Positions 55,536 through 64,000 of a DNA stretch of 64,000 bases are shown here, piece after piece. Within the stretch, counting starts at the first letter, position 1. Every line of letters begins with the position of its first letter. This stretch comes from Shimia sp. R10_1 (lineage in GTDB: Bacteria; Pseudomonadota; Alphaproteobacteria; Rhodobacterales; Rhodobacteraceae). Under the pieces are notes generated by a model. It was not told the origin of the DNA and searched no databases. It worked only from the letters and a program-made list of their open reading frames with translations. The stretch is from positions 62,001-126,000 of the forward strand of contig NZ_JAGHQX010000009.1 in the NCBI RefSeq assembly GCF_017744095.1, written 5' to 3'. Both the position numbers and the translations under genes were made by a program.

Positions 55536-56000
55536 ATGACCGCAGAATTGGACGACATGGACCGCCGCTTGCTGGCGGCGCTGCAAAAAAACAATCGCCT
55601 GACCGCAGATGAACTGGGTGAGATTGCAGGGGTGTCACGCTCTGCCGTGCAGCGGCGCGTGGCGCGGTTGCGCGACAGCGGGGTGATTGAGGCGGATATT
55701 TCGGTGGTGTCGGCCAAAGCCGTCGGGCGGCCGATGACCTTTATCGTGGAGGTCGAGATGGAGCGCGAGCGCACGGACCTTCTGGATGAATTCCGCCGCT
55801 CCATGCTGCAGCTCGATGATGTGCAGCAATGCTATTATGTGACCGGCCACGCGGATTTTATCCTTGTGGTGACCGCCCCGGATATGACCGCCTATGAAGA
55901 CTTCAGCCGCCGGGTGTTCAACGACAATCCCAACATTCGCCGTTTTCACAGCAATGTGGTGATTGACCGCGTCAAAGCCGGGTTGCAAGTGCCAGTGTGA
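55536..56000 (+). CDS. Lrp/AsnC-family transcriptional regulator
   Basis: A 154-residue regulator. N-terminal helix-turn-helix (LDDMDRRLLAALQKNNRLTAD, then VSRSAVQRRVARLRDSGVI) and a C-terminal RAM effector domain (VQQCYYVTGHADFILVVTA with YEDFSRRVF). Such proteins sense amino acids or related compounds. Divergent from the thioesterase-lyase-M24-racemase-dehydrogenase operon, it is the obvious regulator of that unit, with two dyads in the gap. Ligand unknown. Confidence 0.92.
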   Translation: MTAELDDMDRRLLAALQKNNRLTADELGEIAGVSRSAVQRRVARLRDSGVIEADISVVSAKAVGRPMTFIVEVEMERERTDLLDEFRRSMLQLDDVQQCYYVTGHADFILVVTAPDMTAYEDFSRRVFNDNPNIRRFHSNVVIDRVKAGLQVPV

Positions 56001-56039
56001 AGGGCGCTTTTTGGCCCCTTCACAGAGTTGCAGACTGAT

Positions 56040-56324
56040 CTAGCCGCAGCAGCTGCAAGACGAACCTTGGGAGATCGGCTGTACCGGCTCCAGAGTGTCC
56101 TCACCCAAAGGCAATTCTCCGGTGAGCGCGGGGGCTGGGATTTGCAACGCGGTGGCGATGCGGATCAGGGTCGCCTCTGGCAAAGCTGCGCCATTTGAAG
56201 CGGTTTCCAGCTTGGTCAGTTGGCGTTCCGTCAGACCCACAAGCTTGGCAAGCTTGGGCCGGCCCAGTTTACGCGCCTTGCGAACAGTTTTGAGACGCTG
56301 AGGATCAAGAGTAAGCGCGGTCAC
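56040..56324 (-). CDS. Small XRE-family regulator with a C-terminal cysteine tail
   Basis: A 94-residue protein with a helix-turn-helix of the XRE/Cro type (RLKTVRKARKLGRPKLAKLV, then GLTERQLTKLETASNGAALP). The last residues are SSCSCCG, with Cys90, Cys92 and Cys93 forming a CxCC group that could bind a metal or react with oxidants. This tail is unusual for the family and its role is not known. It is transcribed towards the AsnC gene, 39 bases away. It may regulate itself or a neighbour; no operator is obvious. Confidence 0.8.
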   Translation of the reverse strand: MTALTLDPQRLKTVRKARKLGRPKLAKLVGLTERQLTKLETASNGAALPEATLIRIATALQIPAPALTGELPLGEDTLEPVQPISQGSSCSCCG

Positions 56325-56410
56325 GGAACACCTGTATGGATTGTTGTCTGTCTACCCTAGATAGGCTGGTGTGTATCGGGTGGCAAGTTTGCCTTTGAAG
56401 GTATCTCCCC

Positions 56411-57577
56411 TCAACGCTGAGTACGGCGCAAAAAGTCGTCAAACATGGGGACGGTGAAGTCTATCTCGCCATATTGAGGGCTGTAGATCATACCTTTGGT
56501 GATGATCTGGGCGCGTCGGGGGCCGAGTTTGCTGGGGGACTGGCCCAGCTTTTTGGCCACCTTGGACGAGCGGTATGGCCCTGACCCCAACGCAGCCATG
56601 GCGACCACATAATCGCGCTCCTTTGGGGTCAGGCGGTCAAAACGGACCTGAAAGAACCCTTCGTCCAGACGCCGCAGCGCATCCCCGGTCGCCACCTCGA
56701 CAACATCTCGGTCAATCGGGGAAGCCACGGCAGTGTTCCACGCCTGATAGCCCCACTCCTGCAAGAAATACGGGTATCCCTGCGTGGTTTCATAAATCCG
56801 TTTCAGCGCTTCCTGGGTGATCTTTTCTCCTTCGTCCTCGATCGGTCCCTTTATGGCCTGCATTGCTGATGCCTCATCCAGCGGGCCGACATTTGGGTAG
56901 GAAAATAAGCGCTCTGCATAGGATTTTGCATCGCCAGACAAGGCGGCCAATTGCGGCAGGCCCGCCCCAAAGAACATGACGGGGAGCTGTTTCTGACCGA
57001 TTTTGTGAATGGCCACAATGAGGGCCGCAAGCTCTGCTTCGCTGAGATATTGCACCTCATCAATCAGCAGGCACCATCCACGACCCGCAGCTTTGGCAGC
57101 GGTGCCAATGGCGACAAACATATCGGTGAGGTCATATTCCAGATTGCCGCTGTCCGCGACGCCGGGCTCCGGATCCACTGAAACTGAGATATCGCCCATC
57201 TGCACTTTGAAAGCGCTGGCGAAACTGCGCAGGGCTTTCATGGCGAAGTGGGATTTGGCCTTCGCTGCTTCGATCAGAGAGAGCTTTCGCAACACGCGCT
57301 GCATGCGCGGATAGAGCATAAGCGCGAGTTTTTTCTCTTCGGGGGCTTCAATCACGGAGGTGAGATAGTGTTCGTCTTCGGCCGCGTTTTCAATGGCATT
57401 GAGCAGAACGGTTTTACCTGTGCCACGCAGGCCCAGAAGCATTTGGGAACGCGCATGGCGACCGATCATGGTGCGCTTGAGCGCGGTGACCGCATCGGTA
57501 ATGATCTCATCGCGTCCGACAAGCTGCGGCGGCTGCGAACCTGCCCCCGGGGCAAAAGGGTTTCTGACTGGATCCAT
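56411..57577 (-). CDS. AAA-family ATPase (DUF-type, STAND/ORC-like)
   Basis: A 388-residue ATPase: Walker A in LLGLRGTGKTVLLNAIENAA, Walker B in WCLLIDEVQYLSEAELAALI, sensor-like FFGAGLPQLAALSGDAKSYA, then a helical lid and a C-terminal winged-helix domain (QSPSKLGPRRAQIITKGMI). Proteins of this type are often found in mobile or defence contexts but the function here is unknown. The start at 57577 (MDPVRNPF) was chosen over an in-frame ATG at 57655 that lies in AT-rich DNA. It is a single gene between the XRE and isocitrate dehydrogenase units. Confidence 0.8.
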   Translation of the reverse strand: MDPVRNPFAPGAGSQPPQLVGRDEIITDAVTALKRTMIGRHARSQMLLGLRGTGKTVLLNAIENAAEDEHYLTSVIEAPEEKKLALMLYPRMQRVLRKLSLIEAAKAKSHFAMKALRSFASAFKVQMGDISVSVDPEPGVADSGNLEYDLTDMFVAIGTAAKAAGRGWCLLIDEVQYLSEAELAALIVAIHKIGQKQLPVMFFGAGLPQLAALSGDAKSYAERLFSYPNVGPLDEASAMQAIKGPIEDEGEKITQEALKRIYETTQGYPYFLQEWGYQAWNTAVASPIDRDVVEVATGDALRRLDEGFFQVRFDRLTPKERDYVVAMAALGSGPYRSSKVAKKLGQSPSKLGPRRAQIITKGMIYSPQYGEIDFTVPMFDDFLRRTQR

Positions 57578-57615
57578 GGTACTATCAAAATCTAATGAGT
57601 TATATGTTATGGTAG

Positions 57616-57627
57616 ATATAGCTATAT
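57616..57627. promoter_or_regulatory. AT-rich palindrome upstream of the AAA ATPase gene
   Basis: ATATAGCTATAT, a perfect 12-bp palindrome in a strikingly AT-rich 60-base stretch (57590-57650), about 40 bases upstream of the ATPase start, unlike the GC-rich surroundings. It may be the promoter or operator of this gene. Confidence 0.45.
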
Positions 57628-57690
57628 ATAAGTCAATACAGCTGTGCAGATCCAACTGCTGTCACGCCTCTTCGCCTTACTGACCAAAGA

Positions 57691-57720
57691 AAAAGCCGCC
57701 CACGAGGGGCGGCTTCTTTG
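57691..57720 (-). terminator. Intrinsic terminator after icd
   Basis: AAGCCGCCC-ACGAG-GGGCGGCTT (9-bp perfect stem at 57693-57701 with 57707-57715); on the minus strand it is followed by TTTTTC and T-rich sequence, 21 bases after the icd stop at 57742. Confidence 0.85.
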
Positions 57721-57741
57721 TTTCTCAGCTCAAACCGACGC

Positions 57742-59958
57742 TCAGTCGATGATCGCGTTCAGTGTTGCGGACGGACGCATGACTTTGGCTTTCAGCTCCA
57801 CAGATGGGCGGTAGTAGCCGCCGATCTCTGCCGCTGGGCCTTGCGCCGCTGCAAATTCCGCCAGGATGGCCTCTTCGCCCTCTGCCAGAGCTTTGGCCAC
57901 ACCTGCAAACTCGGCTGCGAGGTCGGCATCGTCAGACTGTGCTGCCAGCGCTTCGGCCCAGTAACGCGCAAACCAGTAGTGGCTGTCGCGGTTGTCAGGC
58001 TGGCCCACTTTGCGGGATGGGGAGCGGTTGTCGTCCAGAATGCCCTGGGTTGCGGCCTCGGCAGCGACACCCAGAACACCGGCTTTGGCGTTGCCTTTGA
58101 CATCCGCGAGGAAGTTCAGGCTTTCACCAAGGGCACAGAATTCACCCATTGAGTCCCAGCGCAGGTGGTTTTCTTCGACCAGCTGCTGAACGTGCTTAGG
58201 GGCAGAGCCGCCCGCGCCGGTTTCAAACAGACCACCGCCCTGCATCAGCTTCACGATGGAGAGCATTTTGGCGGAGGTGCCCAGCTCAAGGATCGGGAAG
58301 AGATCGGTCAGATAATCGCGCAGCACGTTGCCGGTGATGGCGATGCTGTCGTTGCCTGCGGTGATGGTTTTCAAGGACTGTGCGGTGGCTTCGCGTGGCG
58401 CGAGGATCTGGAACAGGTCCGCCTTGCCAGCTGCTTCTAGCGCAGGAGTCACGTATTTGATCAGCTCTGCGTCATGGGCGCGGTTTGCGTCCAGCCAGAA
58501 GATCGCCTCGGAACCTGTCAGGCGCTGACGGTCCAGAGCCAGCTCGATCCAGTTCTCAATCGGTGCCTTCTTCACGGTGCAGGAGCGCCAGATGTCACCC
58601 GCCTCAACGTCGTGGCTGTGCAGGGTTTCACCGTTTGCGAGAACAACGCGGATGGTGCCCTCAGCAGGCGCTTCAAAGGTGGTTGGGTGGGAGCCGTACT
58701 CTTCCGCCTTTTGTGCCATCAGGCCAACGTTGGCCACGGAGCCTGCGGTGGTCACATCCAGCGCGCCGTTGGCTTTGAAGAAGTTCACGGTCTCGTCATA
58801 GACAGAGGCGTAGCAGCGATCCGGGATCACGCAGTTGGTGTCGCCCTTGTTGCCAGCCTCATCCCAGCCTTTGCCGCCTGCGCGGATCACGGCAGGCATG
58901 GAGGCGTCGATGATCACGTCAGAAGGCACGTGCAGGTTGGTGATGCCTTTGTCAGAATCCACCATATACATGGACGGACGCTCCAGCGCGGCGATTTCTG
59001 CTTTGATGGCATCGGCGTTGTCAAGCGTGTCGATGGCGGCCAGAACAGCCCCCAGACCGGAGTTCGGGGAACCGCCTGCTGCGGCGATGGCGTCCCCATG
59101 GGCGTCCCAAACCGGGCCAAGCCATGCTTTGACCGCGTGGCCGAAGATGATTGGGTCAGAGACCTTCATCATGGTGGCTTTCATGTGCAGGGAGAACATG
59201 GTGCCGTCTGCTTTGGTGTCTTCAATCGCCTCTGCCAGGAACGCACCCAACGCTTTGGCGGACATGAAGGTGGCGTCAGCAACGGTGCCTTCTTCCAGCG
59301 GCCAGCCGTCTTTCAGAACGGTCACGGCGCCGTCTTTGGCAACAAATTCGATTTTCGCATCACCGGCCTGATCCGCAGAAATGGTCGCGGAGACTTCGTT
59401 TGCGTAGAAGTCGTTGCCCGGCATGGAGGAGACTTTGGTTTTGCTGTCAGACGTCCAGGCACCCATGGAGTGCGGGTTGTTCTGTGCAAAGTTTTTCACC
59501 GCACGTGCGGAGCGGCGGTCGGAGTTGCCTTCGCGCAGCACAGGGTTCACAGCGGAGCCTTTGATGCCGTCGTACCGGGCGCGGATCGCCTTTTCTTCGT
59601 CAGACTGCGGATCTTCTGGATAGGCTGGGATGTCATAGCCCTGCGCCTGCAGCTCTTCGATCGCGGCCACCAGCTGTGGCACGGAGGCGGAGATGTTTGG
59701 CAGCTTGATGACGTTGGCGTCAGGGGTTTTCACCAGCTCGCCCAGAGCGGCCAGATCATCAGACTGACGCTGTGCGTCGGTCAGGTTTTCCGGGAAGGTT
59801 GCGATGATGCGGCCCGCCAGCGAAATGTCTGGGGTGCCAACGGTGATTCCGGCGGCAGAAACGAACTTGCGGATGATCGGCAGGAAGGAGGCAGAAGCCA
59901 GCTCCGGCGCTTCGTCTACAATTGTATACAGAATATCTGGTGTCTTGTTTTCAGCCAT
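57742..59958 (-). CDS. icd: NADP-dependent isocitrate dehydrogenase, monomeric type
   Basis: A 738-residue TCA-cycle enzyme converting isocitrate to 2-oxoglutarate. The single-chain (80 kDa) form is recognised by overall length and by segments such as [30 protein letters not shown] and [20 protein letters not shown]. The ATG at 59958 ([12 protein letters not shown]) was chosen because it gives the usual N-terminus; the in-frame sequence upstream runs into the intergenic region. It ends at a strong terminator. It lies downstream of glpD's terminator and is a separate unit. Confidence 0.95.
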   Translation of the reverse strand: MAENKTPDILYTIVDEAPELASASFLPIIRKFVSAAGITVGTPDISLAGRIIATFPENLTDAQRQSDDLAALGELVKTPDANVIKLPNISASVPQLVAAIEELQAQGYDIPAYPEDPQSDEEKAIRARYDGIKGSAVNPVLREGNSDRRSARAVKNFAQNNPHSMGAWTSDSKTKVSSMPGNDFYANEVSATISADQAGDAKIEFVAKDGAVTVLKDGWPLEEGTVADATFMSAKALGAFLAEAIEDTKADGTMFSLHMKATMMKVSDPIIFGHAVKAWLGPVWDAHGDAIAAAGGSPNSGLGAVLAAIDTLDNADAIKAEIAALERPSMYMVDSDKGITNLHVPSDVIIDASMPAVIRAGGKGWDEAGNKGDTNCVIPDRCYASVYDETVNFFKANGALDVTTAGSVANVGLMAQKAEEYGSHPTTFEAPAEGTIRVVLANGETLHSHDVEAGDIWRSCTVKKAPIENWIELALDRQRLTGSEAIFWLDANRAHDAELIKYVTPALEAAGKADLFQILAPREATAQSLKTITAGNDSIAITGNVLRDYLTDLFPILELGTSAKMLSIVKLMQGGGLFETGAGGSAPKHVQQLVEENHLRWDSMGEFCALGESLNFLADVKGNAKAGVLGVAAEAATQGILDDNRSPSRKVGQPDNRDSHYWFARYWAEALAAQSDDADLAAEFAGVAKALAEGEEAILAEFAAAQGPAAEIGGYYRPSVELKAKVMRPSATLNAIID

Positions 59959-60070
59959 ATGTCTCACAACCTTTTTTAAGTCAGGGGTGTCTATATTTGC
60001 GGGTTCTGGGCGGAATGCCCGACATAATCCGTTTGGTCCTCTTTGCCATCGTGGGGATTGTGACGGGCAC

Positions 60071-60099
60071 AAAAAACCCGCACGACGGCATCGTGCGGG
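60071..60099 (-). terminator. Intrinsic terminator after glpD
   Basis: CCCGCACGA-CGGCA-TCGTGCGGG (9-bp perfect stem, 60077-60085 with 60091-60099) followed on the minus strand by six T bases. It ends glpD 47 bases after its stop. Confidence 0.9.
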
Positions 60100-60145
60100 C
60101 TCCGTATAGGCTGCATGGGGCCAAAGATCAATTGCGGCGTCCCGC

Positions 60146-61729
60146 TTAGGCGGGGGCTTTTTGCCGCGCGGCCTGCATATGCGCATCAAGCGCGGCAATT
60201 TGCGCTTCTGTCAGGCGCAGGCCCAGCTTGGAGCGCCGCCAGACGATGTCTTCTGCGACGCGGGCATATTCTTTCTGCATCAGCCAGGTGACCTCGGCTT
60301 CTGTCAGAGTTGCGCCAAAGTCTGTGCCGAGGTCTGCCGCCTCTTTGGCATCGCCAAGAAGGATCTCTGCCTCGGTGCCATAGGCGCGAATGAGGCGTTT
60401 GGCCCAAGCGGGTGTCAGGAAAGGATATCGGCTTTGCAGCGCGGCGATTTTTCCTTCGACCTCATGCACCTCAAAATCACCGCCGGGCATGGCCACGCCT
60501 GCTGTCCATGGCGCGGTGGCTTCGGGGAAGAATGGCACGATTTTGGCCATCGCCGCCTCTGCGAGCTTGCGGTAGGTGGTGATTTTACCGCCAAAGACAT
60601 TGAGCACCGGCGCGCCGTTGTCATCGAGTTTGAGCACATAATCGCGCGTGGCCGCGGTGGCGGAAGAGGCCCCATCGTCATAAAGCGGGCGCACGCCGGA
60701 ATAGCGCCAGACGATGTCTTCCATCGTCACAGGTTTCTCAAAGTAGTTTGATGCGAAATCACAGAGATACTGCGCTTCTTCATCGGTGCAGGTTGGGGCC
60801 TCATCGGCGTTGCTGTGTTCCTGATCGGTGGTGCCAATCAGGGTGAAGTCTTCCTGATAGGGAATGGCAAAGATGATGCGGCCATCTTCGCCCTGGAAGA
60901 AGTAACAGCGGTCATGATCAAACAGGCGCTTGGTCACGATGTGGGAGCCACGCACCAGACGCACGCCCGCAGAAGAATTCTGTTTCAGCACACCCTGAAT
61001 GACATCAGCCACCCACGGGCCACCCGCATTCACCAGCGCCTTGGCACGGGCCGTGCGGCGGGCGCCGGTCTCCACATCTTCCATCTCGATCTGCCACACA
61101 CCATCGGTGCGCGCTGCAGAGAGCACCTTGGTGCGGGTATGGATCGTTGCGCCGCGTGCTTCGGCATCACGCGCGTTCAGAACCACCAGGCGGCTGTCCT
61201 CGACCCAGCAATCGGAATATTCAAAGGCCTTGGCAAATTTGCCCTTCAGAGGCTTACCCGCTTCGTCCGACTTCAGGTCCACCGTGCGTGTTCCGGGCAG
61301 AATTTTGCGCCCCCCAAGGTTGTCATACATAAAGAGACCCAAACGGATCAGCCAACTGGGGCGGCGGCCCTTCATCCACGGCATGACCAGCGACAGGATG
61401 CGCGATGTCGGCGTGTCATTGTCAAACCGCATGTCCTTATGCATCGGCAGCACAAAGCGCATGGGCCAGCTGATATGGGGCATGGCACGCAGCAGGGTTT
61501 CACGCTCAATCAGCGCCTCGCGAACAAGGCGGACCTCAAAATATTCCAGATAGCGCAGGCCGCCGTGAAAGAGTTTGGTGGAGGCCGAAGAGGTGGCCCA
61601 TGCGAGGTCTTTCATCTCTGCAAGTTCGACAGAGAGGCCGCGCCCCACTGCGTCGCGTGCAATGCCGCAGCCGTTGATGCCGCCGCCGATCACAAAGAGA
61701 TCCACTGTGTTGTCTGACTGAGCTGCCAT
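60146..61729 (-). CDS. glpD: Glycerol-3-phosphate dehydrogenase (FAD, aerobic)
   Basis: A 527-residue peripheral membrane flavoenzyme that oxidises glycerol 3-phosphate to dihydroxyacetone phosphate and passes electrons to quinone. FAD-binding [20 protein letters not shown] at the N-terminus, [17 protein letters not shown] and [14 protein letters not shown] are typical. The C-terminal domain closes the fold. ATG at 61729 was chosen, giving the FAD motif about 14 residues from the start. Divergent from glpR, with phased operator elements in the gap. Confidence 0.95.
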   Translation of the reverse strand: MAAQSDNTVDLFVIGGGINGCGIARDAVGRGLSVELAEMKDLAWATSSASTKLFHGGLRYLEYFEVRLVREALIERETLLRAMPHISWPMRFVLPMHKDMRFDNDTPTSRILSLVMPWMKGRRPSWLIRLGLFMYDNLGGRKILPGTRTVDLKSDEAGKPLKGKFAKAFEYSDCWVEDSRLVVLNARDAEARGATIHTRTKVLSAARTDGVWQIEMEDVETGARRTARAKALVNAGGPWVADVIQGVLKQNSSAGVRLVRGSHIVTKRLFDHDRCYFFQGEDGRIIFAIPYQEDFTLIGTTDQEHSNADEAPTCTDEEAQYLCDFASNYFEKPVTMEDIVWRYSGVRPLYDDGASSATAATRDYVLKLDDNGAPVLNVFGGKITTYRKLAEAAMAKIVPFFPEATAPWTAGVAMPGGDFEVHEVEGKIAALQSRYPFLTPAWAKRLIRAYGTEAEILLGDAKEAADLGTDFGATLTEAEVTWLMQKEYARVAEDIVWRRSKLGLRLTEAQIAALDAHMQAARQKAPA

Positions 61730-61750
61730 GAGATTCCCTTTCGCGGGCTT

Positions 61751-61785
61751 TCGAACATTTTCGCGCATCTTCGAACATTTTCGCG
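61751..61785. promoter_or_regulatory. GlpR operator repeats upstream of glpD
   Basis: Two copies of TCGAACATTTTCGCG (61751-61765 and 61771-61785), 20 bases apart; within them CGAA/CGCG elements recur every 10 bases (61752, 61762, 61772, 61782). The minus-strand form AATGTTCGAA resembles the half-site used by GlpR-type repressors. Confidence 0.7.
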
Positions 61786-61879
61786 GACCAGAGTCAAGAA
61801 AAACGCACCGAAATCTCCGCGATTGCGCAGGTTTTCGTTGTAATTTCACGGAAAGCCTGACACGGCTATGCGTGCAAAA

Positions 61880-61899
61880 CGAAGATAAGCGAACATGCA
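61880..61899. promoter_or_regulatory. Third GlpR-type site overlapping the glpR start
   Basis: CGAAGATAAGCGAACATGCA contains two CGAA elements 10 bases apart (61880 and 61890), the same period as the glpD-side repeats, and overlaps the ATG of glpR. Suggests autoregulation. Confidence 0.55.
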
Positions 61900-62653
61900 C
61901 AGCAGTTTCCGAGACCGTGAAATCCTTGAAATCGCCCGCACCGAAGGCAAAGTGACCGTTGACGGGCTGGCCGCGCATTTTGATGTGACGGTGCAGACCA
62001 TCCGCCGCGATCTGACCCAGCTGGCGAACGCAGGACGGCTTGAGCGTGTGCATGGCGGCGCGGTTTTGCCCTCAGGGGTGCGCAACATTGCCTATGAGGA
62101 GCGCAGCCGCGTGAATGCAGAAGCCAAAGCGGCGATGGCGCTGGCCTGTGCAGCAGAAATCCCCAACGGCTCTGCGCTGTTCATCAACATTGGCACCAGC
62201 ACAGAGGCTTTGGCGCGTGCGCTTTTGGGCCATGACGGGCTGCTGGTTGTGACCAACAATCTGAATGTGGCGCAAATTCTGGCGGGCAATGAACGCTGCG
62301 AGGTCTTGCTGACCGGGGGCAAGCCACGGCCAGAGGATGGCGGTCTGGTGGGGCCGATTGCAGAGCGCATGGTGCGGGATTTTGCCTTTGATTATGCGAT
62401 CCTTGGCTGTTCGGCGATTTCAGCAGAGGGCGCGGCCTATGATTTTGCCATGGACGAGATTTCGGTGTCCAAAGCGGCTTATGCGGGGGCGCGGGAAACC
62501 TGGCTGCTGGCAGATCACAGCAAGTTTCAGCGCAACGCGCCCGCGCGTATTCTGGATTTTGACGATGTGGACCGGCTGTTCACCGACGCCCTGCCCGCCG
62601 CGCTGCATCCGATCTGTGCAGAGAAAGCCACGCAGGTCACGCAAAGCGGCTAG
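61895..62653 (+). CDS. glpR: DeoR/GlpR-family repressor
   Basis: A 252-residue regulator. The N-terminal helix-turn-helix of the DeoR type (FRDREILEIARTEGKVTVDG, then VTVQTIRRDLTQLANAGRLE and RVHGGAVLPSG) and the sugar-phosphate-binding C-terminal domain (INIGTSTEALARALL, LLVVTNNLNVAQIL) are intact. Divergent position relative to glpD and phased sites in between identify it as the glycerol 3-phosphate regulon repressor. It ends 2 bases before the end of the next convergent gene. Confidence 0.93.
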   Translation: MHSSFRDREILEIARTEGKVTVDGLAAHFDVTVQTIRRDLTQLANAGRLERVHGGAVLPSGVRNIAYEERSRVNAEAKAAMALACAAEIPNGSALFINIGTSTEALARALLGHDGLLVVTNNLNVAQILAGNERCEVLLTGGKPRPEDGGLVGPIAERMVRDFAFDYAILGCSAISAEGAAYDFAMDEISVSKAAYAGARETWLLADHSKFQRNAPARILDFDDVDRLFTDALPAALHPICAEKATQVTQSG

Positions 62654-62655
62654 GT

Positions 62656-64000
62656 TCAGCCGCCAAAGGTTTCAGAATGGATCTGCGCCATCGGCACGCC
62701 CTGCGCTTCCAGCCCTGATGTGAGTGCGGTGACAAAACCCGCCGGACCACAAAGCAGATAGTGCGCCTGCGTCCCGGCATTGAGCGCGAGGATGTCAGGC
62801 GCGGAAATGCGACCCTGCATATCATAGCCCTGCCCTATTTGATCATCTGGTTCCGGCTGACTGTAGTACACAGCGCGCTGTGCGACAGGATGGCTGGCGA
62901 TCAGCTTATCGACCTCCTCGCGCAGCGCGTGGTGACGCCCGTTGCGCGCGCCGTGCAGAAACCACACTGGGCGGTTGGGGTCCTGACGGAGCGCTTCGTG
63001 CAGCATGGCGACCATCGGGGTGAGGCCCACGCCCGCGCTGATCAGAACCAGAGGTCTGCGTCCATCCGGGATCACAAAATCTCCGGCGGGGGGCTTGGCC
63101 TCGATCACATCGCCCACGGCAATCGTGTCATGCAGGTGCCGTGAGGCCGCACCAAGCGGCTCGCGCTTCACCGTGATGCGGTAGCTGCTTTCTTCTGCAG
63201 GCCCAGACAGGGAATAGGTGCGCCGCAGTTTGGCGCGCTGAGTGGGCCCCTCCAGCGCAATGGGCAGATGCTGCCCGGCCTTGAATGGCGCAAGGGGTGC
63301 GCCATCCTGTGCGGCCAGCGTGAAGGAGGTGATGTCTTCAGCCTCTTTTGTTTTTGCGGTGACAACCAGTTTGCGCGTGGGCGTTGGGGTTTTGGACCAG
63401 CGCAGGGCCAGCGCTTCGCGGCGGTCCAGTACGCGTTCAATCGTGACCTCGATCACGCGCAGAGTGCTGGGGTCGCGCGCCTCTTGGGGGGCCCAGTCGA
63501 TGGTTGCGCGCCCGGAGACATGCAGCAGACCTCCGGTGGCAAAATCGACAAACAGCAGGCCGACGCGGGGATCCTCAATGAGATTGCCGATCGTGTTGAA
63601 GAAGTTGTTGCCGGAATAGTCGGGGATGCGCAGCCGGGTGGGGCTGACCACCTGCACAAACCCCGGTGTGCCGCCCCGGTGGGAGGCATCATAGCCGTTG
63701 GACGCCGCCTGCCCTGCGCTGTGATGACCTGAGCCAATAAAGAGCGTATCCGCGGCCTGAATGCGGGCAATTTGCGCGGCACTCAGTTGGGCAGCACTTT
63801 GGGACGCAGGGCGCGTGGGGTGCGGCACGCGCCACCACTCCCGCTCGCTGATGTATTGCGGGCAGTTGCCAAAGGTCTGGCGGATGTCGATGGCAAACCC
63901 TGCGTCGGTGGGGCGGGTGCGCCCACTTAGCCGATTGCGACGGCGGGTGGCCAACTCGATGCCAACAACGCCGATGTCTGCGCCCGCTTTCAGAGTCTTG
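62656..64000 (-). CDS. PNPOx-like/FAD-NAD(P)H oxidoreductase fusion (5' end outside window)
   Basis: The reading frame stays open to the right edge, so the true start lies beyond 64000; 448 codons are seen. An N-terminal pyridoxamine-phosphate-oxidase-like domain is recognised by IELATRRRNRLSGRT, then QTFGNCPQYISEREWW and PDYSGNNFFNTIGNLIEDPR. From about residue 200 follows a ferredoxin-reductase domain: FAD-binding RRTYSLSG and NAD(P)-binding ISAGVGLTPMVAMLHEAL with LLCGPAGFV. The sequence ends at SETFGG; homologues often continue into a 2Fe-2S ferredoxin domain, which is absent here. Function unclear; likely a flavin reductase or nitric-oxide-detoxifying type. Confidence 0.85.
   Translation of the reverse strand, partial: KTLKAGADIGVVGIELATRRRNRLSGRTRPTDAGFAIDIRQTFGNCPQYISEREWWRVPHPTRPASQSAAQLSAAQIARIQAADTLFIGSGHHSAGQAASNGYDASHRGGTPGFVQVVSPTRLRIPDYSGNNFFNTIGNLIEDPRVGLLFVDFATGGLLHVSGRATIDWAPQEARDPSTLRVIEVTIERVLDRREALALRWSKTPTPTRKLVVTAKTKEAEDITSFTLAAQDGAPLAPFKAGQHLPIALEGPTQRAKLRRTYSLSGPAEESSYRITVKREPLGAASRHLHDTIAVGDVIEAKPPAGDFVIPDGRRPLVLISAGVGLTPMVAMLHEALRQDPNRPVWFLHGARNGRHHALREEVDKLIASHPVAQRAVYYSQPEPDDQIGQGYDMQGRISAPDILALNAGTQAHYLLCGPAGFVTALTSGLEAQGVPMAQIHSETFGG

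Noticed and set aside
50937-56000. Calling the cluster the standard ectoine/hydroxyectoine pathway
   Set aside because: EutC- and EutE-like partners and the usual transporter are absent, and the PLP enzyme is diaminopropionate ammonia-lyase-like rather than EutB-like.

Overview
This window is chromosomal DNA from an alphaproteobacterium, most likely a marine Rhodobacteraceae of the Roseobacter group. The evidence is a complete 14-subunit nuo (respiratory complex I) operon with small interleaved genes and birA-coaX-ribonuclease J downstream, a leucine-degradation cluster, a beta-oxidation operon led by a MerR-type regulator, a DUF484-xerC pair, monomeric NADP isocitrate dehydrogenase and Hint-domain proteins. 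These identifications come from motifs and remembered family features; no database search was run. I see no rRNA, tRNA, CRISPR array, insertion sequence or prophage.

Layout. 1-6.9 kb: an SDR-like protein cut by the window edge, a Hint-domain protein, release factor 3 (prfC), an unrecognised gene overlapping a glycosyltransferase, and a DEAD-box RNA helicase. 6.96-10.2 kb (minus): ribonuclease J, coaX and birA, continuing from the nuo operon. 10.3-27.3 kb (minus): nuoA-nuoN in order A-B-C-D-E-F-G-H-I-J-K-L-M-N, with six small non-core genes (a secreted protein, a DUF5337-like membrane protein, two predicted lipoproteins, a DUF5333-like secreted protein and a carboxymuconolactone-decarboxylase-like protein). 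27.3-27.97 kb: non-coding, with a candidate nuo promoter and a dyad. 27.97-35.9 kb: leucine catabolism (isovaleryl-CoA dehydrogenase, both methylcrotonyl-CoA carboxylase subunits, methylglutaconyl-CoA hydratase, HMG-CoA lyase) with a glutathione S-transferase inside it and ompW on the opposite strand behind a near-consensus FNR box.

36-48.6 kb: a MATE transporter and two PaaI-type thioesterases; two MerR regulators whose upstream regions hold several dyads; a fatty-acid oxidation operon (acyl-CoA dehydrogenase, 70-residue protein, GST, thiolase, FadB-type protein); a second Hint protein; and an acyl-CoA synthetase. 48.7-50.9 kb: DUF484, xerC, a cupin.

50.9-56 kb holds the least understood unit. 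Five tightly packed minus-strand genes encode a 4HBT thioesterase, a diaminopropionate-ammonia-lyase-like PLP enzyme, an M24 metallopeptidase, an EutA-like Asp/Glu racemase-family enzyme and a 3-hydroxyisobutyrate-dehydrogenase-like enzyme. They diverge from an AsnC/Lrp regulator, and two hairpin-like GGGC-TTTT-GCCC sites lie 30 bp apart in between. It looks like a catabolic pathway for an unidentified amino-acid-like compound and is my best candidate for something undescribed. 56-64 kb: a small XRE regulator with a cysteine tail, an AAA ATPase with an AT-rich promoter, isocitrate dehydrogenase, divergent glpD/glpR with 10-bp-phased operators, and a flavin oxidoreductase cut by the right edge.

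The gene set describes an aerobic heterotroph that oxidises fatty acids, leucine and glycerol 3-phosphate to acyl-CoAs and reducing equivalents, and passes electrons to quinone through complex I and flavoprotein dehydrogenases.
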